Of a stretch of DNA of 32,465 bases, positions 25,001 to 32,465 are shown one piece after another. This DNA is from Microbotryum silenes-acaulis. Taxonomy: Eukaryota > Basidiomycota > Microbotryomycetes > Microbotryales > Microbotryaceae. Location: positions 1 through 32,465 of the forward strand of contig QPFY01000048.1 of the NCBI GenBank assembly GCA_003665825.1, read 5' to 3'. The translations under genes were made by a program, and so were the position numbers. Every line of letters starts with the position of its first letter. The stretch's first letter is position 1. The notes beneath the pieces were generated by a model, which saw only the letters and a list, made by a program, of their open reading frames with translations, ran no database searches and was not told where the DNA came from.

Positions 25001-25140
25001 GGGGGCGGCTTGGCTGCGAAGGCGAAGGCGCCGAGGCGAAAGACTGGGGGGGCGGCTTGGCAGCGAGGGCGAAGGCGCCGAGGCGAAGGCGCGCGGCGGC
25101 GAAAAAGGTGCCGAGGCGAAAGGCGCTCGAGGCAAGAAAA
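25001..25140 (+). repeat. Purine-rich GGCGAAGGCGCCGAG minisatellite
   Basis: Imperfect short repeats of GGCGAAGGCGCCGAG type. Copy 1 has an extra 15-bp unit around 8240-8260, so the unit number differs between array copies. Confidence 0.6.
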
Positions 25141-25197
25141 TGGGCGGGCCGGGTAAGTTGCGGCGCAAGGTTGAAGTGTTCGAAGGATTGTAGTAGA

Positions 25198-26157
25198 ATG
25201 AAATTCAACACACCTGAACCAGCTGTGGCGCGGGCCGGATTCTCTGAACCAGCCGCAGCTCGGGCCGGGGAGTTTACGCCGGTGAGATCGGTCCCCCTGG
25301 ACGTCCCCCCGCACACATTTTTGGGACGTTCAGGCAATACCGCTGACCCCCTTGCTCGTACCCCTGGGGGGGAATCTTACAGCGCACGAAGGGACGGCCC
25401 TTCCCCGGCGGTGATCAGCTCTCGTTGGAGAGGGACATTACCCGACCGGGAAGGGCTTTGGACCGGGGATAACCCAGATAGGTTGGTCACTTTCACTACA
25501 TTTGGGAAGTCGTACTTGTCTCTACTTTGCGACATTTCGACCACCGACCTATTTACCACCAACCGGGTCATCCAGCTCGTGGCGACTTTATTCGTTCGTT
25601 CAACATCGCCCCAGCGCCGTCAGTCTCCGCACAACTGGGCCGTTGATACGATGACGGATGCGGTCCGGGACGAGCGACCTCATTGCTGGACGTCACTGAT
25701 GACAGCAGTAGGATGTCGTTGGCCGGATCCCGGCTTTGCCGACCGAGTGTCCCAAGATTTCTACGGGTGCCGTCAGTCTGCGTCTCGTGCCTATGACCAT
25801 GTGGGCGAATGGCGTGCTCGGTACCGAGCGTTTATGCACAATAACACCAGCTTCAGCCTTTCGGCCCTTCAACTCGCCACCACCTTTTATCAATCGCTGA
25901 GTGATGGGGCTAAGCGGGAAGTGCGGGCCGGTATGCTACGGGAATATCGGGATAACTCACTTGTGACTATAGGGAGGTTCGGACGAACTGTCCCGTCCCT
26001 TGATGAGGTTACCAACTGGGCCGCCATCGCCGACGACACCGGCACGACATCAGTTGCAACCCCGCCGATTCGTACTGCGACTTATGGAGCAATTGCGAAA
26101 ACGCCACGCACCGCCCCGTCCACGGCAAACGACGACGAGCGTACCCAGATCCGTTGA
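25198..26157 (+). CDS. Gypsy gag, capsid part, copy 2
   Basis: The first ATG after the leader begins a 319-codon frame that ends at TGA 26155-26157. An upstream TTG at 25057 is in phase, but the sequence before the ATG is low-complexity and basic, so the ATG is preferred. The central and C-terminal part (from about GLWTGDNPDRLVTF to ANDDERTQIR) is capsid-like by position; I see no motif specific enough to prove it. Gag would form the particle that packages element RNA. The frame after the TGA stays in the same phase and encodes the zinc knuckle and protease. The TGA therefore interrupts a continuous Gag-Pol frame, through either mutation or readthrough. Confidence 0.8.
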   Translation: MKFNTPEPAVARAGFSEPAAARAGEFTPVRSVPLDVPPHTFLGRSGNTADPLARTPGGESYSARRDGPSPAVISSRWRGTLPDREGLWTGDNPDRLVTFTTFGKSYLSLLCDISTTDLFTTNRVIQLVATLFVRSTSPQRRQSPHNWAVDTMTDAVRDERPHCWTSLMTAVGCRWPDPGFADRVSQDFYGCRQSASRAYDHVGEWRARYRAFMHNNTSFSLSALQLATTFYQSLSDGAKREVRAGMLREYRDNSLVTIGRFGRTVPSLDEVTNWAAIADDTGTTSVATPPIRTATYGAIAKTPRTAPSTANDDERTQIR

Positions 26158-27211
26158 GCTCGATGGATGGACCGCGCCGGTAAATGGCAACAGGCCCACC
26201 TGTGGAAGGATCGGAAGACGTGGTTCTCGCCGGCATCGGGTGGGGTACCCGCCAGCATGGCATGTTTTAATTGCGGTCAAGCCGGCCATTTCTCGCAGCA
26301 TTGTACAGCGGAGCGACAATCCCCCTCGACCGTCCAAATATCAGCGATCACCTTTGCCGACATGGACGAGGACAAATGGTCGTCGGCCTCAGGTGACGTT
26401 GAGGACCCCCAGGTGAGATTCCCCCTTCTCCTTGAGCCTGATTTGACTCGACCGTCGAGTTCCTCATCCGCCTTAGTGACGCACCGATCTTGCCCACCCG
26501 CAGACCTAGTTGGACGAGCGAAAGACGTCGCCTTTTCTTCTTTTGAAGTTCAGACTTCATCAAGTAGCTCGCCTCCAACCGTGCCGGCAAATGATGCAGA
26601 TCGACATCGTCTCGACGATAGCTGGGCTGACATCGCGTTTGACGCAGTGGAAGATGTCTTGTCTTACGCTGATGCCGCGTCGCGCTTGTGTCGTTATTGG
26701 GGGCCGGAAGTGGTGTCGTCTCGCAAGGCGGAAAGGACTGCTTCGGTGAGCTCTCTCCAGATTCCTGTACCGTCGGGTGTGTCTCTCTTGGCGTCCGCTG
26801 CGTCCCTGAGCGACATCGACGAACCCGACCGACCTGTCGAGCCAGCCATTGCGCGCGCCCGCAACGTCATCGCGTGGACGCTGCCTTCCGGAAGGGTCTT
26901 GCGATGTTTGATCGATTCTGGGTCCGAGGTGGACTTGGTGGACCAGGAGGTGGTGCGGGCCGACACGAGCTTCGCGACGGCTCGCTTGACCGCGCCGCTG
27001 CACTTGCGCCTCGGCACCCACGATAAGTCCGACCGATGTGCCGTGTTTGCCACCGCCTTCTTTTTGTCCGGCGCCCTCGACCTCGGTTTGCGACCGTTCT
27101 TCGTTTGCCGTGTAACTGCGTACGACGCCATCTTGGGGCTGCCGTTTCTTAAGGACACAGGCATGCTCGTGGGTTGGGGCGCCTTCACCGTCGCGCGCCC
27201 CGGGCCTTCGC
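26158..27211 (+). pseudogene. Gypsy nucleocapsid-protease, copy 2 (interrupted by solo LTR)
   Basis: In phase with gag beyond the TGA; the first ATG is at 26167. A CX2CX4HX4C knuckle (CFNCGQAGHFSQHC) at 26263-26304 should bind element RNA. A serine-rich acidic stretch follows. An aspartic protease is marked by IDSGSE (Asp at 26914) and AILGLPFL near its end. DSGSE differs from the common DSGA. The frame is open to the TTCGC target at 27207-27211. The Copia-B solo LTR then adds a premature TGA a few bases later. Its phase matches pol at 27607, so before the insertion the protease ran straight into reverse transcriptase. Confidence 0.9.
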
Positions 27212-27605
27212 TATGAGACGATCACCACTACTGTCAGGAGAAGTTGAGCGTCGAACAGAAGTGATCTATTTCAGCGTACCTATGAGACGATCACCACTAC
27301 TGTCAGGAGAAGTTGAGCGTCGAACAGAAGTGATGAGAAGGAAGCTAAGAAACAGAAAGAGGGGCCGCGCTGGGATAGGCCCAGGCGCGTGGCAATGAAC
27401 GTCCCTAAGTCAGCCGCGGGCGAAATCGCCGGCGGGCTGAGGCAGTCGTGCGCGTCTAAGTCCCCACCGCAAGGGGGCGGCCTAGCGGGCGCGCGCGCGA
27501 ATCTGCCGGCGCCGGCGCGCCCAAGTCGCCACCGCAAGGGGGCGGGCTAGCGCGCGCGCGCAACGACCGAGGCGCCCCTGTCGAGCTGAGAGTGGACTCT
27601 CCACA
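27212..27605 (-). repeat. Copia-B solo LTR
   Basis: A 394-bp LTR flanked by TTCGC at 27207-27211 and 27606-27610, at exactly the Gypsy position occupied by complete Copia-B in the previous unit. It matches the LTR at 15282-15675 wherever compared. The 54-nt repeats are at 27212-27265 and 27281-27334. The normal route to such a structure is recombination between the two LTRs of a full element. Confidence 0.95.
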
Positions 27606-27606
27606 T

Positions 27607-30600
27607 TCGCAACCCGTCGCCCAGGGTATGCACGAATGGGATCGAGCCGTCACCGTAGCACCTATCTTATCCGGTTCTGCCCTTGGCTGCAATCACCCTG
27701 GGTTGCTCCCCGACGACGAGATCATTGGTCTCGAGCCGCACAACCCGATGCTCGACGTCGTTGACGATCCGGCCCTCGAGGATTTGTCTGAGTCCGAAGC
27801 ACGAACACGATTGGCTGCCTTACTCGATAAATTTTCTGATGTGTTCGTAGATTCGCTACCGATGGATCGACTCCCACCGTACCGGCCAGTTAACCACGAG
27901 ATCCCGTTGATCGATCCCACCGAAAAGGTCAAGCCCCGGGTGTACCCCCTTGCCGACAAATATCGGAGCCAGTGGGCGGAACACTCAGCTAAGTACACTC
28001 GTGGTCGATTTTGGGTTTCGGGTCCGATCGATTCTGCGGCTCCGGTCTTTGCAATTCCGAAGAAGAACTCCCAGACGGCTCGTTTCGTGATCGACCTCCG
28101 CGCGCGCAACAGCAACACCGCCAAGCGTTTTTCGCCCATCCCGGACATGACCAATGTTCGATACGAGGTGGCTCGATCGCGCTATCGGTCCAAATTCGAC
28201 GTGGCCGCGGCATTTGAGCAGGTTCGGGTCATACCGGAGCACGTCGATCGCACCGGCTTCGCAACGGTGACAGGCACGTACATGTCGCGGGTCATGCAGT
28301 TTGGTGACACCAATGCGCCCAATACCCTTAACCTCTTGACCTCGGCGATGTTCCAACCGTGTCTCTCGTTCGCCAAGATCTTTTTCGACGATGTTCACGT
28401 CCATTCCGATACCCGTCGCGCGCACTTGAGACACATCGAGATCCTGCTGATGACCTTGAGACACTACCGGTTCTACTTAGGATCCAAGAAATCCGAGTGG
28501 TTCTCAAAGTCGTTGGATTCCTTGGGCACCATCATCTCCGACGACGGCATCGAAGTCGACCCCGCCAAGTGGGCGCGTATCCGTCAGTGGCCGATCCCTT
28601 GCAACAAGTGCGACATCCAGCGTTTCCTCGGCACCGTCAATTGGATGCGAGATCACCTATCGCACCTCTCGACGATCTTGGAGCCAATCACCGCGTTGTT
28701 GGCGCAATCGACGTCGTGGCGTTGGAACGAGCGAGAACAGCAGGCTTTCGATACCGTCAAGTCCCTGGTGCCCGCCACCCTACGACCGATCGATGGCGCC
28801 AAGGTCACCTCAGGCGAGCACAAGATGTACCTGTTCACGGATGCCAGTCGGGTTGGCATTGGCGCTTGTCTGGCGTCCGGTCCCACCCGTTCGCAGGCCG
28901 TTCCTACGCGATTCTTTTCCGCTAAGTTCAACGGCGCTCAGCTCAACTATCATGTCACTGATAAAGAGTTCTTGGCTGTCGTCTCGGCGTGTCGGGCGTT
29001 CGAGCAGCACTTGATCGGTTATCCCTTTGTCATCGTCACCGACCATCAGGCCCTTCGCACGATAAAAACCCAAAAACTGCGCCAGACGCCTCGGCACATC
29101 CGCATGTGTCTCGAACTCAGCCGTTTCGACTTCGAATTCGAATTCATCGCGGGCAAAAACAATTCCTTAGCCGATTCGTTGTCGCGTCTGTGGGAGGTCA
29201 AGGAGGGTTCACACGAGGATCAGGTCAAGGAGAATGAGTTGGAGGACATGTTCTTTGATGGAGAACGCCACGAATTCACTACACCCGGTGAGAGCCTCCC
29301 CGAGGAACGTCCTCCCACCTCACCATCTCCCGATCGGTTGCCTCCTGTTGATTTTGCCCTCGGGCCCCAAGGCCAGGATGGTGAGGCAGGTTCTCCCGGA
29401 TACTACGCGTTCAAGGAGGAATCGCAAGACGAGGACGTGAATGGACAGGAATTAGGGAATTTGTTCTTGAAGGAAGAATGCCACGAGTTCACTACGCCCG
29501 GTGAGAGCCTCCTCGAGGAACGTCCTTACACCTCACCTTCGCACGATCGGTTGCCGGCTGTTGATTGTGCCTTCGGGCCCTGGGGACACGGTTACAATGC
29601 AGGCTCTCCCGGTTCCCATCACCTCGCCGAGAACATAATGGACGCTGTCGACTTGTCTACCGGCCCCCTCTCCCCTCCCATCGCTGTCAATCGAGTTCAC
29701 GCTATCGCTGCGGCCCCCGCCAACGACCCGCCCATTCCGGTCGATGCCGACGCCGACGAACTCGATTTGTTGGGAGTCGCCACCGATGAGGTCAATGAAG
29801 CCCCTGTAGTCCATCGGCCGCCTGATCCACTGCCCCAACCCTTCCTCGACACCATCATCCGAGCATACGCCAACGATTCGCAAGCCCAGGTCATCATTAC
29901 CGACCCGATATCATGGCCTATGTTTCGGGTGACCGAGGAAGGAGGATCTTGCGTGTACATCCAGATGAGTCTCTTTCCCTGTTTGTGCCTCGTGGTCTTG
30001 CTACCGGCGTCGTCAACTCCGACAAGGTCCCTTCGCTGCGCGAGCTTGTGCTTTCGGAGATTCATCAGAGCGTCGGGCACGCTGGACATCGCATCACCTT
30101 GGCCGCCATACGTCCTTTGTACTGGTGGTCGTCCATGTCTGCCGATTGCGCCGAGTTCTGCCGTTCATGCGAAGACTGTGCCCGAGGCAAGGCATCCACT
30201 CAAGTCCCCTATGGCCGACTGCATCCGATGCCGATCCCTTCGGGTCCTTGGGAACAAGTGGCGATCGACTTCATGACAGGACTGCCTCCGGTCGAGTGCG
30301 AAGGAATGATGGTCGCTCAAATCATGGTGGTCACTGACACTTGGGGAAAAATGGTCCACCTAATTCCCCTCCCAGCCGACGCCGACTCTGAGCTCGTTGC
30401 CGACAAGTACTACGCCACTATCTTTCGACTGCATGGGACGCCTTCCGCCATCGTTTCCGACCGCGATCCCAAGTTCACCTCGCAGTTTTGGCGGGCATTG
30501 CAGGCAAAGGTTGGCGCCGTCTTGCGAATGTCAACCGCGGCACACCCTGAGACGGACGGATTGAGCGAGAACCGAATCAAGATGGTCACCCAAACCCTGC

Positions 30601-31371
30601 GCATCATGGTGTCGTCAAATCACGAGGCTTGGGCATCTCGTCTAGTTGAAGCTGAGTTCGCTCTTAACTCTTCTGTTGCTGTGTCCACGTCTCTGTCGGC
30701 TTTTGAGGCGACCTACGGCTACCTTCCTCGACAATGGCCCACCGATTCCTGGCCTGTTTCGGATGTCCCTCGTGCGGAAGCGTTTGCTCGGATCCGACAA
30801 TTACGGAACCTCGATGTGACGGATGCGATCATTGGAGCACGCCTCGACCAGTCATATCAGGCCAACAAGCGTCGACGCCCGGATGACCCCGCCTTTCGGA
30901 CCGGCAGTTACGTCTACCTTTCGACAAAGAATCTGGCAGTTCCTGAAGGGATGAAGTCGAAGTTGTTGCCGCGCTACATCGGCCCTTTCTGTATTCGAGC
31001 GGCAATTCCGGCAACATCCAGCTACGACCTCGAGCTCCTCCAGCGATGTCGCGAGTGCACAATCGCTTCCATGCTCGACTCCTTCGGCCTTACATTGAGA
31101 ATGATGCTGAAAGGTTCCCTGGGCGTGACCCCGCAGTTCTTTTTGTCGAAGATGTAGCCGACGCGGCCGACAACTCTGCGATTCCGGAACGGATTGTTCG
31201 CGATCGGCGGAACGCTCGGGGCGCTCGTTCGTTCTTGGTTCGATGGGTAGGCCGTAACGACACCGACGATACTTGGATGTCGGAGCAGTCCCTTCGCCTG
31301 GACCATCCGTCCGTCCTCGACGCCTACTTTGCGCGCCTCGATCGCTCGAACCGCCGCCTCGTCGCACGTAG
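27607..31371 (+). pseudogene. Ty3/Gypsy chromovirus pol, copy 3 (three frameshifts)
   Basis: Same content as copy 2: reverse transcriptase with FFDD near 28381, RNase H, linker repeat, integrase and chromodomain. Three one-base losses in short homopolymers break it: GGG to GG near 29941 (before the integrase zinc finger), CCC to CC near 31037 (after integrase), and GG to G near 31368 (which moves the stop out of phase). The reading is therefore 27607-about 29941, then about 29941-31037, then about 31037-31402 in three frames. Outside these sites it closely follows copy 2, so the losses are either very recent or consensus errors. Confidence 0.94.
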
Positions 31372-31381
31372 ACTTCCTTCT

Positions 31382-31391
31382 GGGGGGACAG
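31382..31391 (+). promoter_or_regulatory. Gypsy polypurine tract, copy 3
   Basis: Six G and ACAG before TGTCAGG, as in copy 2. Confidence 0.7.
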
Positions 31392-31551
31392 TGTCAGGAT
31401 GACAGCAATACTCGAAGGAAGCCCCCAAGGCTATATGCGGGTAGAGTTGACTTGACCGGATGCTTGCCTTGTTTCAAGCATCGTCGGCGTGATGGCGTAG
31501 GCGTGAGGCGCGTGGGCGCGCACTCGGTGGTCGAGGGTTCGATGCGCCCAG
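31392..31551 (+). repeat. Gypsy LTR, 5' portion, copy 3
   Basis: Same 160-bp segment as copies 1 and 2, interrupted at the same base by the Copia-A LTR. Confidence 0.75.
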
Positions 31552-31875
31552 TGTGAGGAATCCACTCTCCACTCGGGTCAGGACTTAGGCGCGCGGAGCG
31601 AGCCGGGCGCATCGGCCCAGGGCTTAGGCGCGCGGAGCGAGCCGGGCGCATCGGCCCAGGACTTAGCGCAGCGAGCCTGGCACATTGGCTCAGCCCCGAG
31701 GCTCGCTGGCTGAGGACTTGGAGCGCGCGGCTCCCTTACTGTTAGATTCCTATTCATCACTCTTGGCTATAACTACATCGCTGACGTAGTAGAGTTGATC
31801 GAATAGGTATGTTGAAATGAGATTGATCACTCTTGGCTATAACTACATCGCTGACGTAGTAGAGTTGATCGAATA
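31552..31875 (+). repeat. Copia-A LTR, plus orientation, copy 3
   Basis: Same LTR as 19625-19953 but 5 bp shorter. The loss is in the CG-rich start of the third 39-bp unit near 31667. Confidence 0.82.
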
Positions 31876-32465
31876 GAGGGAGCCAATGGCTTGTAGGTAC
31901 CACGATCGAATGCGCTCCGTTCCCTGACCCGGAACTGCCGTGAGCGAGAGGCCGGGCGTCATTGGCACCGTAGCGCCGCGTGTCGTGGTGTCGAAGTGAA
32001 ACCGGGCGAGCACGTCCATGATGTAGCGTTCCTGGGATAGGGCAATGGAGCCGTCGTCCAGGCGGCGGATTTGGATGCCGAGGATGTATTCCGCGGGGCC
32101 GAGTCGTTTGACGCCGTATCGCTGTTCGAGGCCGGAGATGACGCGTTCGATCTCGTCGAGGCCGGGGCTGACAATGAGGAGATCGTCGACATACAAGGCG
32201 ATATAATGGGGCCGTTGCTGATCATCAATGTGAGAGTAAATGCAGTGATCAGTGCCCGTTGCCTTGTACCCGAGACTCCTGAGTGATGTGTCAATGTGGC
32301 GATTCCAGATGCGACCGGCCTGCTTGAGACCGTAGATTGAGCGCCGCAGGCGGAGAATCTTATCGCTCGGGAAGTCGAAACCTCGTGGCGTCGTCATCCA
32401 GATATTGTGATCGAGCTCGCCGTGGAGGTAAGCCTTGTCGATGTCGGCCTGATGAACGTGGTAAC
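31876..32465 (-). pseudogene. Copia-A reverse transcriptase fragment, copy 3 (cut by window end)
   Basis: The minus-strand reverse transcriptase segment includes YVDD and ends at the same GSL-LTR junction as the other copies. It runs off the right edge of the window. One substitution against copy 2 is seen near 32405 (C to T on the plus strand). No frameshift is visible in the part shown. Confidence 0.9.

Larger units (their letters stand above)
24372..25197 (+). other. Gypsy LTR remainder and leader region, copy 2
   Basis: This is the region between the Copia-C fragment and gag. It contains the hairpin at 24537-24586, a small frame at 24666-24860 and a purine-rich minisatellite. It is expected to hold the Gypsy U3/R/U5 end and primer site, but I cannot mark their limits. 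Long minus-strand frames here (for example 24676-25314) look like by-products of GC-rich repeats. Confidence 0.5.
15676..27605. repeat. Tandem composite unit (11,930 bp period)
   Basis: Gypsy pol, nested LTR, Copia-A, Copia-C fragment, leader, gag-protease and Copia-B solo LTR form one unit. It restarts at 27606. The preceding unit has the same order but a 16,809-bp period, because it carries the complete Copia-B. Copies 2 and 3 share bases that differ from copy 1, for example the T in GAGTCGTTT at about 20182 and 32104 where copy 1 has C at about 3383. Confidence 0.93.

Noticed and set aside
24676..25314. 212-codon minus-strand frame across the Gypsy leader
   Set aside because: It is made of GC-rich minisatellite and the reverse of gag, with Pro/Arg/Ser-rich low complexity. 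It is a by-product of base composition.

Overview
The window contains no host gene that I can recognise. It is a tandem array of nested LTR retrotransposons from a GC-rich eukaryotic genome. A fungus, most likely a basidiomycete, is the best guess. This rests on a chromodomain Ty3/Gypsy element, Ty1/Copia elements with two CCHC knuckles, and GC-rich, intron-free gag-pol frames. The species cannot be named from this sequence.

Three families are visible. (1) Gypsy, on the + strand: gag, CCHC knuckle, aspartic protease, reverse transcriptase, RNase H, integrase and a C-terminal chromodomain, read as one frame apart from a TGA in gag. (2) Copia-A, on the - strand: gag-pol truncated inside reverse transcriptase. 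Copia-A-type LTRs lie at both ends but in inverted orientation. (3) Copia-B, on the - strand: 5.29 kb, two 394-bp LTRs, a 5-bp target duplication (TTCGC), and frameshifted pol. A 3' fragment of a Copia-B relative (Copia-C) is also present.

Layout: 1-2634 Gypsy pol copy 1 (left-truncated); 2656-2815 start of Gypsy LTR; 2816-3144 Copia-A LTR (+); 3145-6991 Copia-A body (-); 6992-7223 Copia-A LTR (-); 7224-7260 inverted Gypsy LTR start; 7261-7535 Copia-C fragment; 7536-8372 Gypsy leader; 8373-10384 Gypsy gag-protease; 10385-15675 complete Copia-B; 15676-19444 Gypsy pol copy 2 (open). The same order then repeats: LTR and Copia-A nest 19465-24371, leader 24372-25197, gag-protease 25198-27211. At the site where unit 1 carries the whole Copia-B there is only a 394-bp solo LTR (27212-27605). 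Gypsy pol copy 3 (27606-31371) and the start of a third Copia-A nest (31392-32465) follow. The period is 16,809 bp with full Copia-B and 11,930 bp with the solo LTR.

The Gypsy copies sit head to tail with one nested LTR region between successive internal regions. This is what unequal exchange or segmental duplication of a nested element would leave. Copies 2 and 3 share substitutions that copy 1 lacks. Between about 4.56 and 10.66 kb, copy 1 differs from copy 2 almost only by single-base indels, so many of its frameshifts may be consensus errors. The most unusual signals are a 54-nt direct duplication at the U5 end of the LTR in both Copia families, which seems to evolve in concert; a Copia primer site that matches a tRNA anticodon arm; an atypical FFDD reverse transcriptase box; and a 71-residue tandem repeat in the Gypsy RNase H-integrase linker.
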